Positions 1 through 9,063 of a DNA stretch of 64,000 nucleotides are shown here, one piece after another. Each line of letters starts with the position of its first letter. The first letter of the stretch is position 1. Both the position numbers and the translations under genes were made by a program. Under the pieces are notes generated by a model. The model ran no database searches. It saw only the letters and a list, made by a program, of their open reading frames with translations, and was not told the DNA's origin. The stretch is from Streptococcus infantis. GTDB lineage: Bacteria; Bacillota; Bacilli; Lactobacillales; Streptococcaceae. Where the stretch lies: positions 806,001 to 870,000 of the forward strand of contig NZ_JAHDAP010000001.1 in NCBI RefSeq assembly GCF_018499575.1, written 5' to 3'.

Positions 1-382
1 CGGAAGCAGTATCAAATGTACGATAAGAAACTGAAACCTTAGTTGGTATTGAATTCATTTCATCTTTATCTGAGACTGATTGAGGTAACTCAACTGATGC
101 TTCTTCTGCAATTTCCTCTGTAACCTCTTCTTTTAGATCTGGACGAGGTGGAACAGCAGGTGCGTTCTCAATCAATTGTTCAACGGTTGAAACAGAATTA
201 GCAATCAGCTCTTCTTCTGGAGTTATTACTCGTTCTTCTGTTTTTATATCAGAAGAGTTCATCAAATTTGAAAAGAGGTCATCTGTTTGTTCTGTTAAAC
301 TTTCCTCTTTCTTTAATCGTTCTAAGTCTCGCAAAATTTGCTCTTTAAAACTCAACTTTTCTTCATTTGAATTTTCGCTCAA
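1..382 (-). CDS. mltG: Endolytic transglycosylase MltG, N-terminal part
   Basis: Only the first 127 codons are inside the window; the rest lies beyond base 1. MltG is a membrane-anchored lytic transglycosylase that cuts nascent peptidoglycan strands and, in streptococci, works with the peripheral elongation machinery. The visible part is the long acidic cytoplasmic stretch typical of streptococcal MltG: it begins LSENSNEEKLSFKEQILRDL and is rich in E, P and S, with no membrane segment reached yet. The start is a TTG at 380-382, chosen because a strong AAGGAGG sits 9 nt upstream and no ATG is near. The assignment rests on resemblance of this N-terminus to pneumococcal MltG as remembered; the catalytic domain cannot be seen. 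Confidence 0.8.
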   Translation of the reverse strand, partial: MSENSNEEKLSFKEQILRDLERLKKEESLTEQTDDLFSNLMNSSDIKTEERVITPEEELIANSVSTVEQLIENAPAVPPRPDLKEEVTEEIAEEASVELPQSVSDKDEMNSIPTKVSVSYRTFDTAS

Positions 383-414
383 AGGTATTTACCTCCTTGT
401 TGATAATCCTTAAT

Positions 415-443
415 ATTATATCTTAAAAACTTGAGAAAAGCAA
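415..443 (-). promoter_or_regulatory. Putative mltG promoter
   Basis: On the minus strand TATAAT (415-420) follows TTGCTT (438-443) with a 17-nt spacer, about 30 nt before the mltG start. The -35 is only half consensus. It would let mltG be transcribed separately from the murC operon upstream. Confidence 0.5.
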
Positions 444-464
444 CCTTAGAAGCCTTTCCAATCA

Positions 465-959
465 CTAATTCTTGTTTTCCCAGACCATATCATACCATTC
501 TTTGCCTGCAAATTGGGATTTAGACTTCCCTTCATTGACAAAACCATGCTTCTCATAGTATTCAATCAGGTAGTCATGGCAAGTTAGATTGATTCCCTCT
601 CGTTCATGCTTAAGAGCCACTTCTTTAAGAGCAGTCAGTAGTTTTCTTCCTAGCCCTAGAGATTGAGCTTCTTTAGCTATAGACAGACAAGTTACAGAAA
701 TATAACCACCTTTCTTATGACTGTGGTCTTTTATTTCCTCAGTGAAAGACTGATCTTGCAAATAACGGTGAGGGACTACTGGTCCTTCAATATAACCGAG
801 TATCTCCCCTTCTTTTTCAGCCACTAAAAAACTAGTCTGAATCTCTTTTAGGTGGGCTTCAAAAACAGAACGAGGAATGGCTTCTTCGATTGAAAAATTT
901 TCTAGTTCAATCTCTAAAATACGGTCTAAATCACTAAGTCTAGCTTGTCGAATAATCAT
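465..959 (-). CDS. GNAT family N-acetyltransferase
   Basis: A 164-residue protein with the GNAT fold: an N-terminal strand-helix start (IIRQARLSDLDRILEIE), and the acetyl-CoA pyrophosphate-binding stretch near residues 93-108 (CLSIAKEAQSLGLGRKLL), matching the R/Q-x-x-G-x-G/A pattern. GNATs transfer an acetyl group from acetyl-CoA to an amine; the substrate cannot be told from sequence. Its ATG overlaps the stop of the preceding GNAT gene by 4 nt (ATGA), so the two are translationally coupled. Both follow murC in one operon. The C-terminal YYEKHGFVNEGKSK stretch resembles small-molecule or polyamine acetylating members. No terminator is obvious before mltG. Confidence 0.85.
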   Translation of the reverse strand: MIIRQARLSDLDRILEIELENFSIEEAIPRSVFEAHLKEIQTSFLVAEKEGEILGYIEGPVVPHRYLQDQSFTEEIKDHSHKKGGYISVTCLSIAKEAQSLGLGRKLLTALKEVALKHEREGINLTCHDYLIEYYEKHGFVNEGKSKSQFAGKEWYDMVWENKN

Positions 960-1471
960 AGCTCCTCCTTATGAAAGGGATTCTTCCACCACATGAGAAA
1001 ATTAACTTCATTGCTGACTCCCACGTCTACTATTCCTTGCTCCATAAATTCATTCATCTCAAAATAAGACAGCAATTCATCCTTGCAAAGAAGATAAATA
1101 CCGAGACAATTTTGTTGAAGAGCAACTTGTTTCAAGGCCGCCAGCAGCAAGGTTCCAAATCCTTGCCCTTGATAATCCGGATGAACAGATAAGCCATCAA
1201 TCACAAGATTTCTATTACTAATAGCTTCTCCATCTGCCATCTCTACTATCCATCTACTTACTGAGGATGTAGCAAGAACTGTCGCTGAAATATAAGCAAC
1301 TACCTGATCATCAAGACAAGCTAATAGAAACGTATCCGCATGATTACGGATACGTTCTTCTATTATTTCTCTATTCATGTTTTCTAGGAAGTTTGAATTA
1401 CTTTCTTGTATCAAGCAAATCTGATCAATATCTGATCGCTGAGCTTCCCGAATTTTAATTGGAAATTCCAT
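956..1471 (-). CDS. GNAT family N-acetyltransferase
   Basis: A 171-residue GNAT protein, paralogous in layout to its downstream neighbour. The acetyl-CoA loop is seen as LSVHPDYQGQGFGTLLL (about residues 94-110), a good Q-x-x-G-x-G/A motif, followed by a YLLCKDELLSYFEMNEF stretch like the YY-x-x-x-GF of other GNATs. The substrate is unknown. The start lies 8 nt after the murC stop, and the stop overlaps the next start by 4 nt, so murC and the two GNATs form one operon. Two adjacent GNATs that differ mainly in detail suggest an old tandem duplication. Confidence 0.85.
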   Translation of the reverse strand: MEFPIKIREAQRSDIDQICLIQESNSNFLENMNREIIEERIRNHADTFLLACLDDQVVAYISATVLATSSVSRWIVEMADGEAISNRNLVIDGLSVHPDYQGQGFGTLLLAALKQVALQQNCLGIYLLCKDELLSYFEMNEFMEQGIVDVGVSNEVNFLMWWKNPFHKEEL

Positions 1472-1479
1472 AATCTTCC

Positions 1480-2814
1480 TTATTGAACATTGCTTGTCAA
1501 ATTAGACAAGAGACGCTCGAATGAGTATTCGTAAGTTTGAATATCTCCAGCTCCCATGAAGACATAGACAGCATTATCATGGTCTAGAAGAGGAGAAACA
1601 TTTTCAACAGTGATGACTTGGTGTTTTTTATGAATCTTGGCTGCTAAATCTTCAACCTTAACATCACCATGGTCAACTTCACGAGCTGATCCGTAGATTT
1701 GTGCTAGGTAGACTGCATCAGCTTGATTCAAGGCTTGGGCAAAATCATCCAATAAGGCAATTGTTCGAGTAAAGGTATGTGGTTGGAAGATAGCAACAAT
1801 TTCCTTGCTTGGGTATTTCTGACGAGCTGCATCCAAGGTCGCAATGATCTCAGTTGGATGGTGAGCAAAGTCATCGATAATAACTGTATCATTGACAATC
1901 TTTTCTGTAAAGCGACGTTTTACTCCACCAAAAGTCTTCAAGTGTTCACGCACCAAATTCAAATCAAAACCAGCAGTATAAAGCAAACCAATGACTGCTG
2001 TGGCATTCATGATGTTATGACGACCGAAGGTTGGAATGTGGAATTGACCTAACTCTTGTCCACGGAAATGAACTGTAAAGGTTGAACCAGTTGTTGAACG
2101 AAGAAAATCGCTAGCTACAAAGTCATTTCCTTCAGCTTCAAAACCATAATAGTAGATTGGTGCATTTGCCGTAATCTTACGCAACTCAGCATCCTCACCG
2201 TAGATAAACAAACCTTTAGTAATTTGTTTAGCATAATCATTGAAGGCGTTGAAGACATCCTCTAAGCTTGTGAAATAGTCAGGATGGTCAAAGTCGATAT
2301 TAGTAATAATAGAGTACTCTGGGTGATATGGCATGAAATGACGCTCGTACTCGTCTGATTCGAAGACAAAATACTTGGCATTTTCAGAACCACGACCTGT
2401 ACCATCTCCAATTAGATAGCTTGTATCAGTGATGTGTGACAAAACGTGAGAAAGCATACCTGTTGTTGAAGTCTTACCGTGTGCTCCAGCAACACCCATG
2501 CTGATAAAGTCACGCATAAAGCTACCAAGAAATTCATGATAACGTTTATAGCTTAGTCCATTCTTGTCTGCATAAGCAATTTCAACATTGTTATCTGGAC
2601 GAAAGGCATTCCCAGCAATGATTTCTAGATCCCCTTGAAGATTTTTCTCATCAAAAGGCAAAATCTTGATCCCTGCTTGCTCTAATCCTCGTTGTGTAAA
2701 ATAGTATTTCTCTACGTCAGACCCTTGCACCTTATGCCCCATTTGGTGCAACATCAAGGCCAAGGCACTCATTCCTGATCCTTTAATTCCGATAAAATGA
2801 TAGGTTTTTGCCAT
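1480..2814 (-). CDS. murC: UDP-N-acetylmuramate--L-alanine ligase
   Basis: MurC joins L-alanine to UDP-MurNAc with ATP, the first step of the peptidoglycan stem peptide, in the cytoplasm. The 444-residue length is standard. The N-terminal Rossmann start is [14 protein letters not shown] (residues 6-19). The ATP-binding GAHGKTS lies at residues 110-116, and the central [12 protein letters not shown] and C-terminal [10 protein letters not shown] stretches are typical of MurC rather than MurD/E/F. It follows an uncharacterised gene by 11 nt and is followed by two GNAT genes. The other Mur ligases of the window are murE at 12.9 kb and murD at 44.9 kb. Confidence 0.97.
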   Translation of the reverse strand: MAKTYHFIGIKGSGMSALALMLHQMGHKVQGSDVEKYYFTQRGLEQAGIKILPFDEKNLQGDLEIIAGNAFRPDNNVEIAYADKNGLSYKRYHEFLGSFMRDFISMGVAGAHGKTSTTGMLSHVLSHITDTSYLIGDGTGRGSENAKYFVFESDEYERHFMPYHPEYSIITNIDFDHPDYFTSLEDVFNAFNDYAKQITKGLFIYGEDAELRKITANAPIYYYGFEAEGNDFVASDFLRSTTGSTFTVHFRGQELGQFHIPTFGRHNIMNATAVIGLLYTAGFDLNLVREHLKTFGGVKRRFTEKIVNDTVIIDDFAHHPTEIIATLDAARQKYPSKEIVAIFQPHTFTRTIALLDDFAQALNQADAVYLAQIYGSAREVDHGDVKVEDLAAKIHKKHQVITVENVSPLLDHDNAVYVFMGAGDIQTYEYSFERLLSNLTSNVQ

Positions 2815-2825
2815 CTTTTTCCCCT

Positions 2826-3419
2826 TTACTCTGTCATATTTGTCAAGTTTAACTCTTGAGCAATTTTACGTTCTTTTTCTGATTGATGTTCTTTTTTGTT
2901 ATAAATTTGGCTTTTCTTTAAAAAATCATAATTATTTTTCTTAGGTCCAAGTTGCTCTTCTTTAGTCGTTTGTTGCATCTGAGGAGCAGTTTCAGCTAAA
3001 ATATAATGGCTTTGAGTTAATTTTTCACTATATTTGGTAAGCTCACCAGGATTTTCCTTTTGGAAAGGAGCTGTTGGCTGATTTGCCTGCCTTACAACAT
3101 TATTTGAAGGTTTATAACGTTTGGTAAAACTAACATCTTGGGTCAAATACTTTGCTGAACGTTTCCGTTTCAAATCAGCTCTTGCTTCCTCACGAGCCAG
3201 TTCAGCGTAGGATTTTTCCTTTTTTTCAATCCGTTTATCTGATGCTTGAATCGGCGACTTTTTTTCTGTCGTAATTGGTGACCATTCCAAGTAGTTTTTG
3301 TCCTGGTAGTCTCCCTTGATATTACTAATCAAATCCGACTCATCATATAAGTTCATAAATGGCATCTCTGTCAGCATAATTTCATCATCTGACACTATTG
3401 GAAATCTTTCTTGTTTCAT
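2826..3419 (-). CDS. Uncharacterised charged protein between snf2 and murC
   Basis: A 197-residue, very polar protein rich in K, E, Q and S, with no signal peptide, membrane segment or enzyme motif. It contains a basic, probably helical stretch (residues about 65-90, [20 protein letters not shown]) and a low-complexity C-terminal half. I remember a protein of this kind at the same place beside murC in pneumococci, annotated only as hypothetical. Its tight placement (46 nt after snf2, 11 nt before murC) says it is co-transcribed with murC, but no function can be assigned. Translation is convincing from conserved context and good coding frame. Confidence 0.75.
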   Translation of the reverse strand: MKQERFPIVSDDEIMLTEMPFMNLYDESDLISNIKGDYQDKNYLEWSPITTEKKSPIQASDKRIEKKEKSYAELAREEARADLKRKRSAKYLTQDVSFTKRYKPSNNVVRQANQPTAPFQKENPGELTKYSEKLTQSHYILAETAPQMQQTTKEEQLGPKKNNYDFLKKSQIYNKKEHQSEKERKIAQELNLTNMTE

Positions 3420-3465
3420 TTTTATTCCCTTTCAATACTCCATTATAGCGTAAAGTCTTGATTTT

Positions 3466-6400
3466 TCAAGTCTTGGGTTCAGAAATTCCTAATATTTCTT
3501 GAATTTCAGTAAGCGTGAGACTTCCACGAGACTCTGTTCCATCTAATACTTCTGAGACCAGATTTCTTTTCTGCTCTTGTAACTCTTGAATCTTTTCTTC
3601 AATTGTTCCTCGAGTTACTAGTCGATAAACTTCAACAGCTTGTTCTTGTCCCATACGATGAGCCCTACCAATAGCCTGCGATTCAACTGCTGGATTCCAC
3701 CATAAGTCGACCAGAACAACAGTGTCCGCACCAGTAAGATTGAGACCAACTCCACCAGCTTTTAGAGAAATCAAAAATACATCGCATTCCCCTTGGTTAA
3801 AAGCTTTGGTCATTTCTTGGCGTTCCTGTGAGGGAGTTGAACCTGTAATCTTAAAGGAAGTTAAACCAAGCTGTGGCAACTCCTCTTCGATGCGGTCCAA
3901 CATCCCCCTAAATTGAGAGAAGATGAGTACACGATGATTTCCCTCAGCAATTTGACTGAGCAGATCTCGTAAACTATCAAGCTTTCCGCTATCCCCCTTA
4001 TAATCCTTCATGAATAAGGCCGGAGTATCACAAATCTGACGGAGACGCATGAGACCCGTTAAAATTTCGACACGATTTCGTTGAAATTCTGACTCAGTTA
4101 CTTGCACCAAGCGTTCTTGCATCTGTTGCAATTGAGCTAGATAAATGGCTTTTTGCTCATCTTCCAGTTCATTCTTATAAACCACTTCGATCAAATCAGG
4201 TAGTTCAGTAAGGACATCCCCTTTTTTCCGACGCATCACAAACGGTTTAATAAACTGAGCAACTCTATCGGCTGGTAATTTCATAAAGTCTTTTTTTGCT
4301 GGTAGAAGCCCTGGCAAGACAATTTGAAAGATAGACCATAATTCCCCTAGATTATTTTCAATTGGTGTTCCAGAAAGAGCAAAAACTGATGGAACCACAA
4401 ACTTTCTCAAAATCTTAGCAATTTTGGTTTGGGCATTTTTCATCACTTGGGCTTCATCCAAAAATAGAAAGTCAAAAGACATCCGCTTGTAACTGTCACT
4501 ATCCTGACGGAAAGTGGCATAACTCGTCAGATAAATCTGATGATTTTCTGCTAAAACAGTCTCACGATAAGGTTTCAATCCATGTACAACAGCTACATCT
4601 AAATGAGGTGCAAATTTTTCAAATTCATCAGCCCAGTTATAAATCAAACCAGATGGAGCAAGAATTAAGACACGGGTATTGTCTTGAAGCTGGCTACTTA
4701 GAAAAGCGATAGCTTGCAGGGTCTTGCCAAGCCCCATATCATCTGCTAAAACTCCACCAAATCCATAATGGTGAAGCATTTGAAGCCATTGAATTCCCTT
4801 TTTCTGATAGTCTCTGAGTTCTGCTTTGATATTCAGAGGTTTCATTGGAAAATCTTCTGGATGCGTTAAATCATGTGCCAAATGTCGGAATTCTTCAGTA
4901 AATGTAACTTGATCCTGGTCCTTAAATAGATAGGAAAGTGTATAAGCTAAAGATTTACGAGCATGGAAAGAATCACTCTCCATCTCTTCAATTCCTAAAT
5001 CCTCTAGATCCTGACGAATACGCTTGGTCTGTTCATCGAAATAATAGACCTGATTAGAGGGACTGATATAATAATCTTGCTTTGCGACTAAGGCTTTCAT
5101 CGCGCGATTGATTTCTTCTTGATCAATATCCTGAAAATCAAATTGAATTTCTAAAAGAATTCCCTTCGAAGATATCTGAACTTGAGGCTTCTGAACCCGA
5201 TAAAGATCTTGTAGGCTCTCTGAAATCTTTAATTCTCCAAGGGCTGCAAAGGCTGGTAAAACTTCCTGAAAGAAAGCATGGACACCTTCTGCTTTTAGAC
5301 TTTGACGCCACGATTGAAATTCCGCTTCAAATCCTGCTGATAGAGCCAACTGAAAAATCTGTTTCTCTAGTTGAATATCACTAGCAAAAGGGAGATTCTC
5401 TAGTTCATTACGGTTCCTAACTAAGCAAGTTTCATATTGAAACTGCATATCTAGACGAATGGAACCATCTTCTTCTCGTTCCATGTAGAAAGAAGGACGG
5501 AAAGAGTGGATTTTAAGACCATCAGGAATATCAACTGTTCCAAGGTTTTTAAAGCGTGATAAGGTTGATGCTAAGCGATCTCGATCGCTGGTATCAAATT
5601 GTAAAATCTTTTTGCCGCTACTGTCCAAAGGCACTTTTCTTAATGTATCTAACAAGCTGGCCTGTTCTTTTGACAAGAGATAAAAAGTTCCTTTTGAGAA
5701 TAGTACTTGTCCTCTATAAAAGAAATTGATTCCTGCCCGTTCAGAAATTTCCATCTCATAATAGTTGGATTTTTCTTCAATCTGAAAAGAAAATAAGCCT
5801 GCTTGACCATCAAAATCCTGGAAAAGAAGATGGTGATATGTCGAAAGCTGATGATCAAATTGAAATACACTTAAACCCATCAGTAGGCTAGCACCCTGTT
5901 CAAAAAGAGACTTAGGGAAATAGAGGTGTCGTCCTTGATTTGGGAAAAAAATAGTGTACTCAACCTTCTCGACAACCAAACCTAGTAAGAAATTCAAGAC
6001 TTCCTGGCTGCCTTTATCAAAGTGCTCAAATCTTAAAGAAGACTCGTAACTTTTTCCTATCATGTAAGGTTTGTTAGCCTCAATAACTTTTAAGAAAAGA
6101 GGGATATCTCTAATCACATAAAACTTTTCTTGTTGAGAAAGACCAACCCTTAACGTCCAGACAATGCGATTAGTCCCTGCTTCCACCTGTCCTTGAGCAG
6201 AAAGCTGATATTTATCAGCCTGACTTGGAAGTTGGATTGATTCTAAAAAATTCCCTCCAATAGTTACCTGTGACTCAACAGTCTCTTTCTCTTCCTGATT
6301 AGCCTCCAAGTTAAGCAAGATTTTCTGTCCTAGCTGGTCATTTTTAAAGTAAGTTTCCAGTGCTGCCAAATGAACACAGTAACCTCTTTTTTTGAAAAAA

Positions 6401-6564
6401 TCACATGCACAAAAAATTAAATCATCATCCAAACTATAGCGAATTTCTTCATTTGCTACACGCGCATAGATATAATGGTCTTGTTCTTTAACGATTTCAA
6501 TCTTACCAGTTTCGTAGAGTGCTACTCCCTCCATTCGAAGTTTCCCTGGAATCAATTTAGCCAT
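3466..6564 (-). CDS. SNF2-family helicase with SWIM zinc finger
   Basis: A 1032-residue Swi2/Snf2 ATPase. A SWIM zinc finger is seen at the N-terminus (C52, C54, C63, H65 in FCACDFFKKRGYCVHLA), followed by an SNF2-associated region. The motor has Walker A LADDMGLGKTLQ near residue 613, the DEAQ box FLDEAQVMKN near 703, and motif VI QAIGRAHRMGQ near the C-terminus. Such proteins translocate on duplex DNA and remodel protein-DNA complexes; in bacteria a link to RNA polymerase recycling or repair is plausible but not shown. It heads the snf2-hypothetical-murC operon. Length and domain order fit the usual Firmicute SNF2 of about 1030 residues. Confidence 0.92.
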   Translation of the reverse strand: MAKLIPGKLRMEGVALYETGKIEIVKEQDHYIYARVANEEIRYSLDDDLIFCACDFFKKRGYCVHLAALETYFKNDQLGQKILLNLEANQEEKETVESQVTIGGNFLESIQLPSQADKYQLSAQGQVEAGTNRIVWTLRVGLSQQEKFYVIRDIPLFLKVIEANKPYMIGKSYESSLRFEHFDKGSQEVLNFLLGLVVEKVEYTIFFPNQGRHLYFPKSLFEQGASLLMGLSVFQFDHQLSTYHHLLFQDFDGQAGLFSFQIEEKSNYYEMEISERAGINFFYRGQVLFSKGTFYLLSKEQASLLDTLRKVPLDSSGKKILQFDTSDRDRLASTLSRFKNLGTVDIPDGLKIHSFRPSFYMEREEDGSIRLDMQFQYETCLVRNRNELENLPFASDIQLEKQIFQLALSAGFEAEFQSWRQSLKAEGVHAFFQEVLPAFAALGELKISESLQDLYRVQKPQVQISSKGILLEIQFDFQDIDQEEINRAMKALVAKQDYYISPSNQVYYFDEQTKRIRQDLEDLGIEEMESDSFHARKSLAYTLSYLFKDQDQVTFTEEFRHLAHDLTHPEDFPMKPLNIKAELRDYQKKGIQWLQMLHHYGFGGVLADDMGLGKTLQAIAFLSSQLQDNTRVLILAPSGLIYNWADEFEKFAPHLDVAVVHGLKPYRETVLAENHQIYLTSYATFRQDSDSYKRMSFDFLFLDEAQVMKNAQTKIAKILRKFVVPSVFALSGTPIENNLGELWSIFQIVLPGLLPAKKDFMKLPADRVAQFIKPFVMRRKKGDVLTELPDLIEVVYKNELEDEQKAIYLAQLQQMQERLVQVTESEFQRNRVEILTGLMRLRQICDTPALFMKDYKGDSGKLDSLRDLLSQIAEGNHRVLIFSQFRGMLDRIEEELPQLGLTSFKITGSTPSQERQEMTKAFNQGECDVFLISLKAGGVGLNLTGADTVVLVDLWWNPAVESQAIGRAHRMGQEQAVEVYRLVTRGTIEEKIQELQEQKRNLVSEVLDGTESRGSLTLTEIQEILGISEPKT

Positions 6565-6589
6565 AGTTTCCCCTTTACTTTATCTCTTA

Positions 6590-6595
6590 ATTATA
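6590..6595 (-). promoter_or_regulatory. Extended -10 promoter for the snf2-murC operon
   Basis: On the minus strand TGG-TATAAT lies about 25 nt before the snf2 start. No good -35 is seen, as usual for extended -10 promoters. It lies just after the patB terminator. Confidence 0.6.
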
Positions 6596-6616
6596 CCATA
6601 TTTCTGCCTATGAAAA

Positions 6617-6651
6617 TAGCCTTCTAGGAAGACTTTTCTCCTAAAAGGCTA
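6617..6651 (-). terminator. Terminator after patB
   Basis: A 14-bp stem (TAGCCTT.TAGGA arms) with an 8-nt loop, followed on the minus strand by a short T-rich run. It begins right behind the patB stop codon. Confidence 0.7.
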
Positions 6652-6655
6652 GTTT

Positions 6656-7822
6656 TTATTTATTTGAAAAAGTGACCAGCATTCGTTGGCAAACTTCTTC
6701 CAAGACAGATGTAGGCATGGCCACATTTAAGCGAGCGTGGAGGGCTCCTTCTTCACCAAAGTCTAAGCCTCTGTTCAGGATAACCTTGGCCTCATCTCTT
6801 AAGAGACTTCTTAGCTCGTCATCGTTTATATCATAGGCTGAAAAATCAAGCCAAATGAGATAAGTTCCTTGAGGTTTCATGACCTTAATTTTAGTTTCTT
6901 TTCCAAACAAATCCACTACATAATTGATATGCTTCTCAATCAGTTCTTTGAGTTCTGTCAACCAATCCTCTCCATAGCGATAGGCAGTTTCTGTTGCCAA
7001 ATATCCCAAACCTGAGATTTCATGTTGATTATTGGCTAGCTGACGTTTTTGGAAAGCAAGTCTCAACTTTGGATTCTCGATAATAGCGTAAGAATTTTTC
7101 GTTCCGGCAATGTTAAATGTTTTGGTAGCACTGCTTAAAATCAGTGAAAATTCTTTAAAATCGTCATTTACCGTATTGAATGACTGGTGTTTATTTCCAA
7201 ACAAGGCTAAATCTTGGTGAATCTCATCAGATACTAGCAAAACACCATGTTTTTTGCACAGTTGTCCAATCTTTTCCAAGACTTCTTTCTCCCAAACTCG
7301 TCCACCAGGATTATGAGGATTACAAAGAACATAAAGTTTCACATCCTCTTCGACAAATTCTTTTTCTAATTGATCAAAGTCAATCTCAAAGAGTCCATCT
7401 TTTTCCACTAGAGAATTGGTGATCAATCTACGATTATTGAGCTTAATGCTCCGAGCAAAAGGTGGATATACGGGAGTGTTAATGAGCACTGCTTCACCCT
7501 CTTTGGTAAAGGCTTGAATGGCTGTTGAAATGGCTGGTACTACTCCTTCGATAAAGACCAGGGAATCCTTATCAAAGCGATAACCATGGTGTTTTTCTTC
7601 CCAGTCTTGAACTGCTTCAATCAATCCATCACTAGCATAGGTATAGCCATAGACTAATTGCTCTGCATAATCATGAACTGTCTGACGAATCTCTGGTAAA
7701 ACCTCAAAATCCATGTCTGCAATCCAGGCTGGCAATACTTGACGGTCAGTCTCTGCTTCTTTCCATTTATAGGTATGATGTCCAAAACGATTGGGCAAGG
7801 TCGTAAAATCATATTTTCCCAT
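6656..7822 (-). CDS. patB: PatB/MalY-type pyridoxal-phosphate C-S lyase
   Basis: A class I/II-fold aminotransferase-like enzyme (388 residues) of the MalY/PatB group, which splits cystathionine or cysteine conjugates to thiol, pyruvate and ammonia. The PLP lysine is in SSATKTFNIAGTKN (about residue 233), with NPHNPGGRVW and SDEIHQDL upstream. The start at 7822 (MGKYDFTTL) has AAGGA 7 nt upstream; a longer frame to 7858 has no such site. It follows the metB-like gene by 4 nt, so the pair forms a two-enzyme sulfur amino acid operon. Which substrate matters in vivo (cystathionine, cysteine) is not decidable here. Confidence 0.9.
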   Translation of the reverse strand: MGKYDFTTLPNRFGHHTYKWKEAETDRQVLPAWIADMDFEVLPEIRQTVHDYAEQLVYGYTYASDGLIEAVQDWEEKHHGYRFDKDSLVFIEGVVPAISTAIQAFTKEGEAVLINTPVYPPFARSIKLNNRRLITNSLVEKDGLFEIDFDQLEKEFVEEDVKLYVLCNPHNPGGRVWEKEVLEKIGQLCKKHGVLLVSDEIHQDLALFGNKHQSFNTVNDDFKEFSLILSSATKTFNIAGTKNSYAIIENPKLRLAFQKRQLANNQHEISGLGYLATETAYRYGEDWLTELKELIEKHINYVVDLFGKETKIKVMKPQGTYLIWLDFSAYDINDDELRSLLRDEAKVILNRGLDFGEEGALHARLNVAMPTSVLEEVCQRMLVTFSNK

Positions 7823-7826
7823 AATT

Positions 7827-8921
7827 TTATCCTTCCAAGGCTTGACGCAAGTCTTCAATCAAATCTCTAGCATCCTCAATCCCAATAGACAAGCGCAAGA
7901 GGTCATCTGTCAGTCCATAAGAATGACGAACATCTGCAGGAATGTCTGCATGGGTTTGAGTGGTTGGATAGGTAATCAGGCTTTCTACACCACCTAAGCT
8001 TTCAGCAAACGAGAATACTTTCAAAGTATTTAAGATATGAGGAATACGCTTCTCATCTGCTACCTTAAAGGAAATCATTCCCCCGCGTCCTGTATACAAA
8101 ACTTCTTTGACAGCAGGTGATTGCTCTAAAAAGGCTACAATTTCTTGGGCATTAGCAGTTGAGCGCTCCATACGAAGTGACAAGGTCTTCAGACCACGAA
8201 TCAATTGATAACTATCAAATGGTGACAAAACAGCCCCTGTCGTATTGAGATTGTAAAAGAGTTTTTCGTATAAATCAGCACTATCTGTCACAACTACACC
8301 AGCTAGCACATCATTATGTCCCGCAAGGTATTTTGTTGCTGAATGAAGAACAATATCTGCTCCATCTTCAATTGGACGTTGGTAAATCGGACTGTAGAAG
8401 GTATTGTCTACGACAACCTTAGCACCTTTAGCATGAGCTAATTTTGATAATTTTTCAATATCAAATTCCAACATTAAAGGGTTGGTTGGTGTTTCGATAT
8501 AAAGTACATCCACATCCTTTTCTAGCTCAGCAATCAACTCTTCTTCTGTATTAGCATAGGTAAAGTGGAAACGTCCTTCTTGCTCAACTTGATTGAACCA
8601 GCGGAAAGAACCACCGTAAAGGTCACGGACAGCCAAAACTTTGCTTCCTACTGGAAAGACACTAAAGGCCAAGACAATCGCAGACATACCTGAACTAGTT
8701 GCCAAAGCATAGTTGGCGGATTCAATGGCAGCCAAGACTTCCTCTGCTTTACTACGAGTTGGGTTTTTAGTACGTGTATAGTCAAATCCAGTTGATTGAC
8801 CGAATTCTGGATGCTGATAAGTCGTTGAAAAGTGGAGTGGAGTTACCAAAGCTCCCGTTGCCTCATCAGACTTGATACCTGCTTGTGCTAAAATTGTGTT
8901 AATGTGAAATGATTTGCTCAT
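7827..8921 (-). CDS. metB: Cystathionine gamma-synthase/lyase family PLP enzyme
   Basis: A 364-residue Cys/Met-metabolism PLP enzyme. Seen are the substrate-binding DYTRTKNPTRSKAE (residues 47-60), SSGMSAI near 76-82, DNTFYSP near 172-178, and the PLP lysine K197 in SATKYLAGHNDV. The family makes cystathionine from an activated homoserine and cysteine (MetB) or cleaves it (MetC, CGL); close members are hard to separate by sequence. Coupling to a PatB/MalY C-S lyase four bases downstream fits the two steps of transsulfuration from cysteine to homocysteine. The symbol follows streptococcal usage and the exact reaction is inferred. Confidence 0.85.
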   Translation of the reverse strand: MSKSFHINTILAQAGIKSDEATGALVTPLHFSTTYQHPEFGQSTGFDYTRTKNPTRSKAEEVLAAIESANYALATSSGMSAIVLAFSVFPVGSKVLAVRDLYGGSFRWFNQVEQEGRFHFTYANTEEELIAELEKDVDVLYIETPTNPLMLEFDIEKLSKLAHAKGAKVVVDNTFYSPIYQRPIEDGADIVLHSATKYLAGHNDVLAGVVVTDSADLYEKLFYNLNTTGAVLSPFDSYQLIRGLKTLSLRMERSTANAQEIVAFLEQSPAVKEVLYTGRGGMISFKVADEKRIPHILNTLKVFSFAESLGGVESLITYPTTQTHADIPADVRHSYGLTDDLLRLSIGIEDARDLIEDLRQALEG

Positions 8922-8947
8922 ACGTTACCTCCAAATCTATACTAACT

Positions 8948-8953
8948 ATTGTA
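8948..8953 (-). promoter_or_regulatory. Extended -10 promoter for metB-patB
   Basis: TGG-TACAAT on the minus strand, about 27 nt before the metB start, after the aliB terminator. The -35 is poor. No T-box or S-box leader is visible in the short 5' region. Confidence 0.5.
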
Positions 8954-9016
8954 CCACTTATTTTGGAACCTTCGTTTTCTTGTTTTCAAGAGCCAGTTAT
9001 AGTTTCAAACTATATG

Positions 9017-9050
9017 AAAAACGATAACCTAATTAAAGGTTACCGTTTTT
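9017..9050. terminator. Terminator after aliB
   Basis: A 13-14 bp stem (ACGATAACCT / AGGTTACCGT with one G-T pair) around a short loop, flanked by A and T runs. It serves aliB on the minus strand. Confidence 0.85.
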
Positions 9051-9063
9051 ACATTTAGAGTCC

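Noticed and set aside
971..1192. Plus-strand frame opposite the GNAT gene
   Set aside because: Antisense shadow of a well-supported GNAT frame, with low-quality composition.
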